Position numbers and translations under genes: made by a program. The notes beneath the pieces were generated by a model. That model was not told the origin of the DNA. It did no database searches and was given only the letters and a program-made list of their open reading frames with translations. A DNA stretch of 64,000 nucleotides from Chryseobacterium rhizosphaerae. GTDB taxonomy: Bacteria > Bacteroidota > Bacteroidia > Flavobacteriales > Weeksellaceae. This document shows positions 16,028-25,831 of the stretch, in pieces (position 1 is the first letter of the stretch; each line of letters opens with the position of its first letter). Where the stretch lies: contig NZ_QNUF01000003.1 of the NCBI RefSeq assembly GCF_003385455.1, positions 186,001 to 250,000 of the forward strand, given 5' to 3'.

Positions 16028-17821
16028 TTAAAATTTGTTTTTAAAATCATTAAACGGAACTTCATAGAAACATCTTTTTCCGTCCGGTAAAAACTCAGGG
16101 AATCCTAATGCGGTAAAATCTTTGATGAGCTGTTCTGCATCTTTTTTATAAAGGAAGTCGAATCTTGACTTCGAGTGCATTTTAGCCCATTGGTTTTGAT
16201 AATACTGCATGAATTCTTCTTCTGTCTTATATTCCAGGATCTCAAAAAGGTTCTCCAGAAACTTCATAGCCTGTGTTTCTTTCAGCCCTTCGGGAAGTGA
16301 ATCTATTCTCAGTACACTTTCATGAGCAATTTTCATGTCAAACCCGAGTTCCGGAAGATATTTTTTGATAGAATTATATTTATTCTTTTCTATTTCGTTC
16401 ATGTGGTACTCCAGAGAAAACAGGAGGGCATGACTGTTGGTATTGGATTTCTTTGATGTTGATTTATTATTATTTTCAGAAACCACAAGCCTGTGCATTC
16501 TTCCAAGATCCAGCATCAGAGTCATATCACCTTTATTGAAAACCCAGTATCCGTTCGGGAGCCTCATCAGATCTTCATCGAAATCTTCATCTTCAAATAA
16601 ATTGATTTTGGAAGGTTCTGCCGTGATATTCTGGCTGTACATTTCTGTAAGATTCTGAATCTCCTCCGGAAGCACTATATTTTTCTCCTCCAAAAACGGA
16701 TTATAGTCTTTATCAACAATAATTTCAGGCATTTTTATCACTCCGCCGCCACCGTTCCCTTTACTGGGAATAGGCTTATTCATCATTTCGTCTAAATCCG
16801 GATCTCTGTCAAAATCAAGACTTGGAGAAACATTATAAATCCCTAAAGATCTTTTTATCGTGGAACGAAGTAAAGCAAAAATAAGATGCTCATCTTCAAA
16901 CTTCACCTCGGTTTTCTGTGGATGGATATTAACATCTATTTTTTCAGGATCAAGCTCCAGATAAAGGAAAAATGAAGGTACATATCCCGGTAAAAGCAAT
17001 CCTTCAAAAGCTTCCTGAACGGCCTTATTGAAGTAAGGGCTTTTGAAATACCTTCCATTCACAAAAAGGAACTGTTCTCCTCTGTTTTTCTTGGCGCCTT
17101 CCGGTTTCGCTACAAATCCGTGAAGCTTACACCAGATAATATCTTCTTTGATAGGAATCAGCTGGGGCTGCAGTTTTCTTCCGAAAATATCTACAATACG
17201 CTGCATCTGGCTTCCCTTTCTGAGTTTGAAAACCGGTTCATCATCATGGAATAATGAGAATTCCAAGCCTTCATGTGCCAATGCAACACGTTGAAATTCA
17301 TCGATTACGTGTCTGAATTCAATATTATTATTTTTCAGAAATTTTCTTCTGGCAGGAACGTTGTAGAATAGATTTTTTACCAGAAAATTCGATCCGTCTG
17401 CCGTTTGTATCGGGTCCTGAAATTGGAAAACGCCACCTTCAAGGTAAATATTGGTTCCAATGGATGCGTTTTTCTGTTTTGTTCTTAGCTCAACCTGAGA
17501 AACCGCGGCAATAGAAGCCAATGCTTCCCCCCGAAATCCTTTTGTAGCGATCTTAAAGATATCTTCCGTTCCCCTGATTTTGGATGTGGCATGTCTTTCA
17601 AACGCCATTCTGGCATCTGTTTCAGACATTCCTTTTCCGTCATCCACTACTTGTATCAGGTTCTTCCCGGCATCCCTGAGAATCAGTTCGACCTTTGAAG
17701 CATCTGCATCAATAGCGTTCTCCAAAAGCTCCTTCACAATGGATGCAGGCCTCTGCACCACTTCTCCTGCTGCAATCTGATTAGCTACATGATCCGGTAA
17801 AAGTTGAATAATATCTGACAT
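16028..17821 (-). CDS. mutL: DNA mismatch repair protein MutL
   Basis: MutL couples mismatch recognition by MutS to strand removal. The N-terminal GHKL ATPase domain has ELLENAIDADA, VDDGKGM, ATSKI and FRGEALASI. A variable linker runs from about residue 345 to 420, and the C-terminal dimerisation domain ends the 597-residue protein. The endonuclease motif DQHA(X)2E(X)4E is not visible: the aligned segment reads LDLGRMHRLVV. This copy is therefore probably not a nicking endonuclease, or it uses a diverged site. It heads a minus-strand operon with the rhomboid and EEP genes. A -7 element lies at 17843-17850. Confidence 0.96.
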   Translation of the reverse strand: MSDIIQLLPDHVANQIAAGEVVQRPASIVKELLENAIDADASKVELILRDAGKNLIQVVDDGKGMSETDARMAFERHATSKIRGTEDIFKIATKGFRGEALASIAAVSQVELRTKQKNASIGTNIYLEGGVFQFQDPIQTADGSNFLVKNLFYNVPARRKFLKNNNIEFRHVIDEFQRVALAHEGLEFSLFHDDEPVFKLRKGSQMQRIVDIFGRKLQPQLIPIKEDIIWCKLHGFVAKPEGAKKNRGEQFLFVNGRYFKSPYFNKAVQEAFEGLLLPGYVPSFFLYLELDPEKIDVNIHPQKTEVKFEDEHLIFALLRSTIKRSLGIYNVSPSLDFDRDPDLDEMMNKPIPSKGNGGGGVIKMPEIIVDKDYNPFLEEKNIVLPEEIQNLTEMYSQNITAEPSKINLFEDEDFDEDLMRLPNGYWVFNKGDMTLMLDLGRMHRLVVSENNNKSTSKKSNTNSHALLFSLEYHMNEIEKNKYNSIKKYLPELGFDMKIAHESVLRIDSLPEGLKETQAMKFLENLFEILEYKTEEEFMQYYQNQWAKMHSKSRFDFLYKKDAEQLIKDFTALGFPEFLPDGKRCFYEVPFNDFKNKF

Positions 17822-17842
17822 AAAAAAACGTAAATCAACTTA

Positions 17843-17850
17843 CAAAAATA
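17843..17850 (-). promoter_or_regulatory. -7 element of mutL
   Basis: On the minus strand the sequence reads TATTTTTG (TAnnTTTG), placed for a leader of about 15 bases before the mutL ATG. No clear -33 element is visible. Confidence 0.45.
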
Positions 17851-18068
17851 GACAATGAAATTGGGAATTAAAACATTAAAAGAGGGAATTAATATTTAAT
17901 TATCAACATTTCAACAATGCAGCATTTTAAAGACTGAGCCTCAAACCATTCACTACAGCGGTTTTTTGAATAGAACAATCCCCTATTGTTTTTACACAAA
18001 TAGAGGATTGATTCACAGCTAGTTTATACAAAAAAAATTAATAGTGATATTTATTTATCATTCCACAT

Positions 18069-18896
18069 TCAGTCTTCAAAAGCGAGCTTTCTTTTCTTTT
18101 CTCTTCCTGGAATCCCGTGGATCTTCTCATACAGATAAGCCAGAAGGTTGGGTTTTTTATAAATCCTGTTATATCTGTACTTGGTATTAAAATGTCTTAC
18201 ATGAATTTTATATGCATCATATCCGATCACGATTAAAAGACACAGGCTGATAACATAAAACACCCTGAATTCCAGATAATAATAGGTAAGTCCCGAGAAT
18301 ACCGCTCCCAATACATAGGCAATCATAATACTCAAGAGTAATTTTGCCCTTCCGATCAGCTCCCCGTTTTTTCTGTATTTTTTTTGAGTAAACATAGAAA
18401 CCAGGATTCCCAGGTCGGTAGTTGTTCCGGTAAGGTGGGTTGTTTTTACTGAAAAGTTTGAGATACTGGCCGTCAAACCATTTTGAAGCCCTGTAGCAAA
18501 AAGCATCAATGCCACCAGATATTCTGTTTCTTCCAGTGTTTTCTGATAATAAAACTGTCCGTATACACCTACGAAGAGAAGACATATAATCTCCAATACA
18601 ATAGGCATGGAATGGGCAAAATACTTACTTTTTTTATTGAAATTGATGACAATAAAATTGGATAGAAAGCTTCCGAAGAAGAACAAAAAGATCCATCCGG
18701 CTACGACTCCAACCTGCGCCCAGTTTGCCTTACTGATTTCTGCTGCCAGCACAGCGTAATGTCCCGTTACATTCGATGTAAAAGAGAGAAATATTAATAG
18801 GGATGCTATATTTATAGTACCTGCTGTAAATGCAGTCAGCGTCCCCAATCTGATATTATCCCCCAGTGTCCTGCTGTTACTATAATTTCTTAACAT
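18069..18896 (-). CDS. DUF1275 (YoaK) family membrane protein
   Basis: The 275-residue protein has about six hydrophobic helices, begins with the family pattern GTLTAFTAGTINIASLLIF, and contains FTSNVTGHYAVLAAE and TTHLTGTTTDLG, typical of DUF1275. The family has no proven function; a transport role is often guessed from topology. It follows a Usp-like gene after 28 bases on the same strand, so the two form a small operon. A hairpin with an 11-bp interrupted stem (17986-18010) lies downstream and may end the transcript. Confidence 0.85.
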   Translation of the reverse strand: MLRNYSNSRTLGDNIRLGTLTAFTAGTINIASLLIFLSFTSNVTGHYAVLAAEISKANWAQVGVVAGWIFLFFFGSFLSNFIVINFNKKSKYFAHSMPIVLEIICLLFVGVYGQFYYQKTLEETEYLVALMLFATGLQNGLTASISNFSVKTTHLTGTTTDLGILVSMFTQKKYRKNGELIGRAKLLLSIMIAYVLGAVFSGLTYYYLEFRVFYVISLCLLIVIGYDAYKIHVRHFNTKYRYNRIYKKPNLLAYLYEKIHGIPGREKKRKLAFED

Positions 18897-18924
18897 TTTT
18901 TTATTTTTTTAGTTTGTGTTTATT

Positions 18925-19419
18925 TTAGACCTCTACAAAGATCTCTGCAAGCCTTCCTCTTTCCGGAAGCCTTTCTCTAACCTCAACGGCAATTTCATGA
19001 GACTTCAGGTCTTTGCAATTCTTGATATAAGGAATAAGATCAAACTTTCCTTTACCCTTGCTCTTAATAGACGAAGAATAATAAGCTTCTTCTATATTCT
19101 CTGCGTTCACGTACTGATTGAATGTTCTCTGAAAGCTTCCTGTAAAAACATCACAAATGATTTTATTGACCAGATGAGGATATTTATTCTTCACGATCCC
19201 ATAAGCATCGCAAAATTCTGCCGGCCTGATCTTATTGAAAATAGATGTCTTGGTATTGAATAAAAGATCTCTGATAGAATCCCCGGAATCATATCCTGAT
19301 GTAAGCAGGATATCATATTGGTTTTGATCTTCCGAGGCTTCTTTCTCTTTCAGCACTTTTTTCAATATGTTTAATGACTCAAGAGAGTAATCCGTTGCAA
19401 TTAAAATTGTTTTAGTCAT
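18925..19419 (-). CDS. Usp-like protein of unknown function
   Basis: I do not recognise this 164-residue protein with confidence. The first strand, KTILIATDYSLESLNILKKVL, resembles the start of universal stress protein (UspA) domains, but the ATP-binding glycine-rich motif near the C-terminus is not visible. It could be a degenerate Usp or a regulator unique to Flavobacteriia. It precedes the DUF1275 gene and has a -7 element at 19462-19469. Confidence 0.75.
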   Translation of the reverse strand: MTKTILIATDYSLESLNILKKVLKEKEASEDQNQYDILLTSGYDSGDSIRDLLFNTKTSIFNKIRPAEFCDAYGIVKNKYPHLVNKIICDVFTGSFQRTFNQYVNAENIEEAYYSSSIKSKGKGKFDLIPYIKNCKDLKSHEIAVEVRERLPERGRLAEIFVEV

Positions 19420-19461
19420 GTTCTTTATTATTTTGTTTTGTGTTTATCTTTTTTGATGATA

Positions 19462-19469
19462 CAAAACTA
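19462..19469 (-). promoter_or_regulatory. -7 element of the Usp-like/DUF1275 unit
   Basis: On the minus strand this reads TAGTTTTG (TAnnTTTG), leaving a leader of about 35 bases. No well-spaced -33 TTG is seen. Confidence 0.45.
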
Positions 19470-19650
19470 GAACGACCAAATTAGAAGACCTTTGGAACGG
19501 AATTAAAATGTGATTAAAGAGATTAAAATGAGATTAGAAAATTGTTAAGAGAAATTAATGTGGGGAAAAAATAAAACAGCAATCTTACATAAATAAGTGA
19601 TATTCAACCTATTATTTAACCAACCTGTATACTTTGAATAATTTTAGGGA

Positions 19651-21054
19651 TTAAGCGCCCTCCTGCTGTGTGCTGTAGAAATTAGGGAAACGTATCTGAA
19701 CCGTAGTTCCCTGATTTTCGTGCGAGCTTACAATCAATTCACCGTGATGCATTCTTACGATATTTCTCGCCAATGGAAGCCCAATTCCATAGCCTTCATA
19801 ATTGTTGGTATTGGAAGCCCTGAAGAACGGATCGTAGATTTTATTCATTTCTACCTCCGGAATCCCGATTCCATTATCCTTTACAATGATATAGACATCT
19901 GTATCCGTGGCTCCTAAGGAGACTTTTACCTGCTGGAAATTAGAATATTTACAGCCATTACTGATGATATTGGCCACTGCAAGATGCAGCAACTGCTCAT
20001 TCCCCTGTACTTTCAGTTTTTTAGGATTATCAGGGAGCATACTGATATCGAGATAGATATTATTCCTGGAATCTATTCTTCTTAGCGTTTCAATCACATC
20101 CCACAGCAGCTGGTCAATTCTTACCTTATCCATTTTCTGGATCTTGCCATCAAACCCGGTTTGGGCGATCATTAATAAAGCTTTGATCTTTTTATCCAGT
20201 TTTTCGGCTTCATCCAGGATAATTTCCAGCGTTTCTTTATATTCTTCTGCTGATCTGTTGATGGAAAGAGCTACATCCGCCTCTCCCATAATGGAAGTAA
20301 GTGGAGTTCTCAGTTCATGGGAGACATTGCCAATCAGATGGTTCTGGGTCTCAAAAGAGGTCTCAATGCGGTTGAGCATATCATTGAAGGTATCTACCAG
20401 TTCATTCAGTTCCTTATTGTCCGGTTGAGACTCCAATCTTAAATGAAGGTTTTCAGAGCTTATTTCTTTTACTTTTCCTGTAATTTTTAAGATCGGTCTG
20501 AACAATGTCTTAGATAAGTAAAAAGAGAAGATCATACTGAAGAATAAAGAAAGCACAATACAGGTAAGCAGTGTTCTTTTTAAAAAACCAAGATAATAGA
20601 CTACATAATGGTTCTTGGCAGAAGCAATAGCGATATAGTCTTTATCGTCATATCTGAAAGTCTGCCCGATATAATAGAATTCCTTATCATTATAATTAGC
20701 CTCCCCCTGCTTGATAATATTTTTAAAAAAATAAGATGGAATATGAACTTCCTGGGATATCTTCTTGAAATTGGAATCTGTAGGGACAGCAAAAACATAA
20801 TCCTTTTCCATAGGAAGCTCTTCATCATTCAGGCTACTCAGGACATAATTCTCCGGAAGGTCTAGATGGTCTTTGCTTTTTTCTATCTGTACAATGGTTG
20901 CTGTACGGATCTTCAGCAGCTCATAAAATCTCTGATGTGAAAAATTAACGATCGAAAAATAAACCAAGCCACTGAAAAGCAATATAATGACAGTAAAAAC
21001 CAACATTAAAAGCACCATTGTTTTGGTCTGATTTGTGATCACTTTATTAAACAT
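19651..21054 (-). CDS. HAMP-domain sensor histidine kinase
   Basis: 467 residues: membrane helix 1 (about 11-35), a periplasmic sensor region (about 36-154), helix 2 (about 155-180), a HAMP linker, a HisKA domain with the phospho-accepting His246 (NVSHELRTPLT), and a HATPase domain with N (ISNGCKYS), G1 (DNGIGIP) and G2 (GYGIGLP) boxes. It is the partner of the response regulator that ends 3 bases upstream. The signal is not evident. The architecture is like that of CusS-type kinases, which respond to envelope or metal stress, but that is only an analogy. Confidence 0.94.
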   Translation of the reverse strand: MFNKVITNQTKTMVLLMLVFTVIILLFSGLVYFSIVNFSHQRFYELLKIRTATIVQIEKSKDHLDLPENYVLSSLNDEELPMEKDYVFAVPTDSNFKKISQEVHIPSYFFKNIIKQGEANYNDKEFYYIGQTFRYDDKDYIAIASAKNHYVVYYLGFLKRTLLTCIVLSLFFSMIFSFYLSKTLFRPILKITGKVKEISSENLHLRLESQPDNKELNELVDTFNDMLNRIETSFETQNHLIGNVSHELRTPLTSIMGEADVALSINRSAEEYKETLEIILDEAEKLDKKIKALLMIAQTGFDGKIQKMDKVRIDQLLWDVIETLRRIDSRNNIYLDISMLPDNPKKLKVQGNEQLLHLAVANIISNGCKYSNFQQVKVSLGATDTDVYIIVKDNGIGIPEVEMNKIYDPFFRASNTNNYEGYGIGLPLARNIVRMHHGELIVSSHENQGTTVQIRFPNFYSTQQEGA

Positions 21055-21057
21055 TCA

Positions 21058-21765
21058 CTAAGATTTTTTCAGGACGTACCCCATTCCTATTACTGTATGA
21101 ATCAACTTATTATCATCCTGGCTGTCCAGTTTCTTCCTTAAATAATTGACATAGACATCTACCACATTGGTTCCCAGCTCATAATTAACACCCCATACCG
21201 CATCCAGAATTTCCGCTCTTGAGATCACCTTTTCGGGATTCGTAAGGAAATAGAGTAATAATTTATACTCAGTAGAGGTAAGCGTAATTTCCTCCCCTCC
21301 ACGGGTCACTTTTTTTGTATAGTCGTTCACGATAAGATCAGAAAACTGAAAAACATGCTCACTATCCGGTTCCGGCTCAACCGTCTCCTGCGGTCCGTTG
21401 TTATTGCTTCTTCTTAACAGAGATTTCACACGGGCTACCAACTCAATGAATTTAAACGGCTTTACCAGATAATCATCTCCTCCGCTTTCTAACCCCAGCA
21501 CAATATTTTCAGAAGTCCCCAATGCCGTTAAAAACAGAATAGGAACGCTCTGATTGGTTTTCCGGATCTCCTTACAGACATCCAGCCCATTCATTTCCGG
21601 AAGCATAATATCTAAAATCACCAAATCGAAATCATTTGCCTGAACCAGCTGTACTCCGGTACGCCCGTCAAAAGCGACAGAAATTTCATATCCGTTTTCC
21701 TGAAGTCCCTTTTTAATAAAAGACACCACACTGGTTTCGTCTTCGATAAGAATAATTTTTTTCAT
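21058..21765 (-). CDS. OmpR/PhoB-type response regulator
   Basis: The 235-residue protein has a receiver domain (MKKIILIEDE, phospho-acceptor Asp52 in LDIMLPEMNG, Lys in VKPF) and a C-terminal winged helix (LTSTEYKLLLYF, VWGVNY, VDVYVNYLRKKL). The start at 21765 is chosen over a longer frame to 21834 because the receiver domain begins exactly there and the promoter lies at 21786-21815. It is co-transcribed with the histidine kinase. It is divergent from the XRE-cupin gene, which appears unrelated. Confidence 0.95.
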   Translation of the reverse strand: MKKIILIEDETSVVSFIKKGLQENGYEISVAFDGRTGVQLVQANDFDLVILDIMLPEMNGLDVCKEIRKTNQSVPILFLTALGTSENIVLGLESGGDDYLVKPFKFIELVARVKSLLRRSNNNGPQETVEPEPDSEHVFQFSDLIVNDYTKKVTRGGEEITLTSTEYKLLLYFLTNPEKVISRAEILDAVWGVNYELGTNVVDVYVNYLRKKLDSQDDNKLIHTVIGMGYVLKKS

Positions 21766-21785
21766 AAATGAAATAACGAGTTTTA

Positions 21786-21815
21786 CAAAAATAGGCAAAT
21801 TTTGGGATGAACAAA
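21786..21815 (-). promoter_or_regulatory. promoter of the two-component operon
   Basis: Minus strand: -7 element TATTTTTG (21786-21793) and TTTG (21812-21815) about 18 bases upstream, close to the TTTG-N17-19-TAnnTTTG consensus of Bacteroidota. Confidence 0.65.
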
Positions 21816-21889
21816 ATTGCTCTTCTGTCCTCAATAATAATTTTAAATGAATTGAGCTTCTTCCTTATCCAACCTATATAGAATAATAC

Positions 21890-21897
21890 TACCTTTG
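21890..21897 (+). promoter_or_regulatory. -7 element of the XRE-cupin regulator
   Basis: TACCTTTG matches TAnnTTTG and lies about 49 bases before the ATG at 21946. A -33 TTG at good spacing is not seen. Confidence 0.45.
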
Positions 21898-21945
21898 CTT
21901 TTCATATAATGACGAAAAATAATTCCAGGTTAAATTGAATACAGC

Positions 21946-22515
21946 ATGAATGACTTTTTAATAGGTATCGGTAAGCGATTAAAGGATATTAGAAAAAAGA
22001 ATAATTTAACCATTAATGAACTGGCATTCAAAGCCAATGTAAGCAATGGTCTTGTTTCCAGAATCGAGAACGGCAGAACAATACCTTCTCTTCCGGTGTT
22101 ACTTGACCTCATCCAGTCTTTGGAAATTGATGCAAGCTATTTCTTTGAAGGGGTAGAGAAAAAATCCCATGCAAAATTCATTTACGTGCCGAAAGAAAGC
22201 CAGCAGCTCATAGAAAAAGAAGTGGAAGCTGAAGGTTTTAAATACATGCATATCTTCAGTAAAAGTCTTCATTCTTTAGGCTTTGAAGCGGTATTGCTGA
22301 CTCTTGAACCTAATTCTAAAAGAGAAAAGGTGATCACAGATGCCTGGGAGTTCAAATTCGTCCTGAAAGGAGAAGTAAAATATGTTATTGATAATGAAGA
22401 AATCATTTTAAAAGAAGGTGATTCTTTATATTTTAACGGAAAGTTTCCACATGTACCCGTAAGCATCAGCAATGAAAGCTGCGTAATGCTGGTTCTTTAT
22501 TTTTATACTGCATAG
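21946..22515 (+). CDS. XRE-family transcriptional regulator with C-terminal cupin sensor
   Basis: The 189-residue protein has an N-terminal helix-turn-helix (about residues 8-62; LTINELAFKANVSNGLVSRIENG) and a cupin fold (about residues 108-187) with EFKFVLKGEVKYVID and KEGDSLYFNGKFPHV. XRE-cupin proteins usually sense a small catabolic ligand and control the adjacent transport or catabolic genes. It is just upstream, on the same strand, of a TonB receptor to phosphonatase-like gene set. The palindrome GTTTAC-N5-GTAAAC occurs both downstream of it (22691-22715) and before the secreted phosphodiesterase gene (29208-29224), making it the likely binding protein. That assignment is inference. Confidence 0.92.
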   Translation: MNDFLIGIGKRLKDIRKKNNLTINELAFKANVSNGLVSRIENGRTIPSLPVLLDLIQSLEIDASYFFEGVEKKSHAKFIYVPKESQQLIEKEVEAEGFKYMHIFSKSLHSLGFEAVLLTLEPNSKREKVITDAWEFKFVLKGEVKYVIDNEEIILKEGDSLYFNGKFPHVPVSISNESCVMLVLYFYTA

Positions 22516-22996
22516 ATTTTCACAACTTCATATAGCACAAAACCTTATCTTCTGTTTCTGATATTGTAAAGAAGTGAAGGTGGAAATGCTTTCTCTTTAC
22601 ATCCCATCCTCCATTTTCTTCCGAGGTTATATAAGCTTGTACCCTAACCCATTCTCCGTTTTGTTCTTTCAACTTCTAAAGTTGACAAGCAAAAGTTTAC
22701 TATTTGTAAACTTTTAGTTTTCTTATTTTGGATAAAATGAACGTAATGTTAATCAAAAACGCCCTTCCCACACTCCATTAAAAAATTAAATAAAAACATC
22801 AAAACAGCCTCATAAATACCTTAAAATAAACAATTTAATATAAAAATTAAATCAAAATATTCTTTTATACAAATATTTTTAAGGTAAAATAGAAGTAACA
22901 AACAGCCTTGATTTATTAAACAATACTTAATATCAAATATTTATATATATTAAAATTATTAGCGTGATTTGCATAAAAAATTTAATATATGTAAAA
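22516..22996. other. 481-base regulatory gap before the TonB receptor
   Basis: It holds a small perfect hairpin CAACTT-CTA-AAGTTG (22670-22684), the 25-bp palindrome (22691-22715), a near-consensus -7 TATTTTG (22724-22730), and then about 260 very AT-rich bases, so the receptor mRNA probably has a long leader. The word CTTTCAACTTCT (22666-22677) recurs at 29152-29163. Confidence 0.6.
22691..22715. promoter_or_regulatory. 25-bp palindromic operator before the TonB-receptor operon
   Basis: AAAAGTTTAC (22691-22700), TATTT, GTAAACTTTT (22706-22715): both 10-base arms are perfectly complementary. The core GTTTAC-N5-GTAAAC recurs at 29208-29224, and the right arm with its centre recurs at 29250-29268. 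Confidence 0.75.
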
Positions 22997-25822
22997 ATGA
23001 GAACAAATTTAGAGAAATTACTAACCCTTGCTTTTGTCTGTATCGTCACTTCTGTTTCAGCACAAAAGCAGCTTATTATAGGAACTGTTCTTGATAACAA
23101 CCAGCCCCTTCCCGGCGCCACTGTTAAAATAAAAGGTTTATCTAAAAATATAACGACTGATATTGATGGAAAATTTACGATCAATGATATTAAAGAAGGT
23201 CAGTACAGTTTACAAATTACGTACATAGGATATGAAACAGCAGATATCATTATTACACTAAAGCCTGATCAAACTGTAGATTTAGGAACTGTTATACTTT
23301 CTCAGCCCCGAAAAAATATTGATGAAGTTGTGGTTACCGGCACTTTGAAAAATACGGAAGCAAGAGCTTTAAATCTTCAGAAAAATGCCATCAATATCAC
23401 CAATGTCATTGCATCAGACGGAATTGGAAAACTTCCGGATAGAAATGCTGCAGAAACCGTACAGCGCGTACAGGGAGTCTCTATTGAAAGAGACCAGGGA
23501 GAGGGAAGATTTGTTTCATTAAGAGGACTTCCTCCCTTCTGGGCTTCCACGACCATCAACGGAAACAGGCTTCCCACCGCAGAGGAAGAAACAACCTCCA
23601 GAGCTACGGCATTTGACTTTTTCCCCACAGAGCTGATCTCTTATGTACATGTCAATAAGTCATTTACTCCGGATATGGAAGCAGATGGAATTGGCGGGGG
23701 TGTTAATTTCATTACCAAAACTCCTCCCATGAAAACAGAGTTTAAAGCAACATTGGGAAGCGGTTATAATGCCAAAGCGGATAAAGGAGTTTATAATATC
23801 GGCCTTTTGTATGGCGGAAGAACAAAGGATAAAAAATTCGGATACTTATTCAATTTTGCCCATTTCATCAGAAACTGGTCTACTGACAATTTTGAAGCGA
23901 GAAGAAGTGGTGACGAAGGGGTCTTCAGAATGGAGCTTCGCGATTACAACGGAGTAAGGAAGACAACCGGAATTAATGCTGCCTTTGAATATGTTCTTTC
24001 CCCAAAAAATACCATCTACGTAAAAGGAATGTACGGAACCTTGTCTGATGATGAAACACATTATAAACACAGGGTTCGCTTTGACAAATTCAGCAGTACC
24101 AATAATACGGCAAGAGTAGAACTTCAGAATATCCACAACTTACTGATCACAGAGCTTACCTCTGTATCATTAGGGGGAATTCATAATTTAAATAAAGGAA
24201 AAATCGACTGGGATCTTTCTTATTACGACAATCAGTTCAAGTATGGGAATATCCCTGACAAGCAGAACAATTCTTATTATGTCATCAAGTATACCCAATC
24301 CGGAGTAGGAATCAATCCTGATTATATTTCTGATCATGGGAATGGTCCAAGAGCCTACTGGAAAGCCGATGGTGGAAAATTGGATTACAAAAATCCTGAT
24401 GCCTTATTTGGTTTCTACAGCGATCCTAATTTTAAAATGGATGCTTCACAAATGAAATTTACAGACCTTGAATTTTACAAAGTCTTTGTTCAGGAAAAAG
24501 ACAAGATTGTTGCAGCCTTTAACCATGAGATTAATGCTTCTGATAAACTGACCCTGAAATATGGTTTTAAGTACAGGGATAAAGAACGTAATGCAAGGTT
24601 TTCAGATATTTTTTATACCTGGAACGGCGGAGCAGCTCCTCTTTTATCAGATTATTCTCAATTCATTACTTCACAACCGAACGGAACCAAGTATCTCAGT
24701 GAAATGAATGCACACATCGGAAACACTTTCGGTCCGGTACTTTCTACCTCAGGAATGAATCAGTTCTGGTTTGACAATCAAAAAAACCTGAAAATCAACA
24801 CCGCTGATTCCGAGGCTTTAGAATATAATAAAGCGTTAGGAAGAAACTTTGATGTTCTGGAGAAACATGCCGATGCATTTGGAATGGCAACCTATAAAGT
24901 GAATGATAAGATTACCGTTTTAGGAGGAATAAGATTTTCCAACACCAATACCAAGGTAAAGGGCTATAGCGTGATCGATGATGTACTGACCCCTGTTGAA
25001 AATACTAAAAATTACCTGGCAGTTCTTCCCATGATCCACGTAAAGTATACATTAAACGATAAAACGAATCTTCGTTTTGCTGCCACAAGAACTTTCTCCA
25101 GACCTAACTTCGGAGACCTTACGCCGGGAGGAACGTATAGTGAAGCAGATAATGAATTCAAGGGAGGAAATCCCAACCTTAATCCAACATATTCATTAAA
25201 CTTTGACCTGATGGGAGAATATTATTTCTCCAATGTAGGGATCCTGAGCGGTGGTGTTTTCTATAAATCCATTACAGATCCTATTTTCCAGGATTCATTC
25301 ATTGGAAATTATAACGGGATCAATGGTGTCCAGTTTACAGCTCCAAACAATGGAAATGCTGCATGGCTGGGAGGTATTGAACTTGGGATCAACAAGAGGT
25401 TTGATTTCCTTCCGGGCTTCCTTCAGTATTTTGGAGCCCAGGTGAATGCAACTTTTATGACCTCAGAAATGGAGAAGCCAAGCGGAAGAAAGGTAAAACT
25501 TCCTTATCAGGCCAAAGAACTCTATAACGTACAACTCTTCTTTGAGAAAAAAGGCTTCAATGCAAGGCTTGCTTATAATTATAAAGGAAAGTACGCTGTA
25601 GAATATGCTGAAGACGATACTAATGACTCTTATTATGGTAAATACAGCAGCCTGGACTTCGGAGGTTCTTACCAGTTTACTAAACATCTGAGTCTGTATG
25701 CGGATATCAATAACATCCTCAATAAACCTCTGATCTATCATTTCGGACAAAATGAAGACCGTCCTGAACAGGTGGAATATTATGGGGTAAGATGTAACCT
25801 TGGAATAAAACTGAACTTCTAA
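22997..25822 (+). CDS. TonB-dependent receptor with carboxypeptidase-regulatory-like domain
   Basis: The 941-residue outer-membrane receptor has a signal peptide (cleavage after VSAQ region, about residue 23), a carboxypeptidase-regulatory-like domain (about residues 26-100; GTVLDNNQPLPGATVKIKG), a plug domain (GKLPDRNAAETVQRVQGV, FVSLRGLPP) and a 22-stranded barrel ending in a C-terminal Phe (GIKLNF). The plug is of the TonB-Xanth/Caul type. A start 11 codons upstream (22964) is less likely because the signal peptide begins at 22997. It heads a four-gene run with DUF5690, FAD oxidoreductase and HAD genes and presumably imports their substrate. Confidence 0.94.
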   Translation: MRTNLEKLLTLAFVCIVTSVSAQKQLIIGTVLDNNQPLPGATVKIKGLSKNITTDIDGKFTINDIKEGQYSLQITYIGYETADIIITLKPDQTVDLGTVILSQPRKNIDEVVVTGTLKNTEARALNLQKNAINITNVIASDGIGKLPDRNAAETVQRVQGVSIERDQGEGRFVSLRGLPPFWASTTINGNRLPTAEEETTSRATAFDFFPTELISYVHVNKSFTPDMEADGIGGGVNFITKTPPMKTEFKATLGSGYNAKADKGVYNIGLLYGGRTKDKKFGYLFNFAHFIRNWSTDNFEARRSGDEGVFRMELRDYNGVRKTTGINAAFEYVLSPKNTIYVKGMYGTLSDDETHYKHRVRFDKFSSTNNTARVELQNIHNLLITELTSVSLGGIHNLNKGKIDWDLSYYDNQFKYGNIPDKQNNSYYVIKYTQSGVGINPDYISDHGNGPRAYWKADGGKLDYKNPDALFGFYSDPNFKMDASQMKFTDLEFYKVFVQEKDKIVAAFNHEINASDKLTLKYGFKYRDKERNARFSDIFYTWNGGAAPLLSDYSQFITSQPNGTKYLSEMNAHIGNTFGPVLSTSGMNQFWFDNQKNLKINTADSEALEYNKALGRNFDVLEKHADAFGMATYKVNDKITVLGGIRFSNTNTKVKGYSVIDDVLTPVENTKNYLAVLPMIHVKYTLNDKTNLRFAATRTFSRPNFGDLTPGGTYSEADNEFKGGNPNLNPTYSLNFDLMGEYYFSNVGILSGGVFYKSITDPIFQDSFIGNYNGINGVQFTAPNNGNAAWLGGIELGINKRFDFLPGFLQYFGAQVNATFMTSEMEKPSGRKVKLPYQAKELYNVQLFFEKKGFNARLAYNYKGKYAVEYAEDDTNDSYYGKYSSLDFGGSYQFTKHLSLYADINNILNKPLIYHFGQNEDRPEQVEYYGVRCNLGIKLNF

Positions 25823-25831
25823 ACCCAAATA

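Noticed and set aside
18217..18585. 122-codon minus-strand frame inside DUF1275
   Set aside because: It is an alternate frame of the same strand; the DUF1275 frame has the hydrophobic pattern and family motifs.
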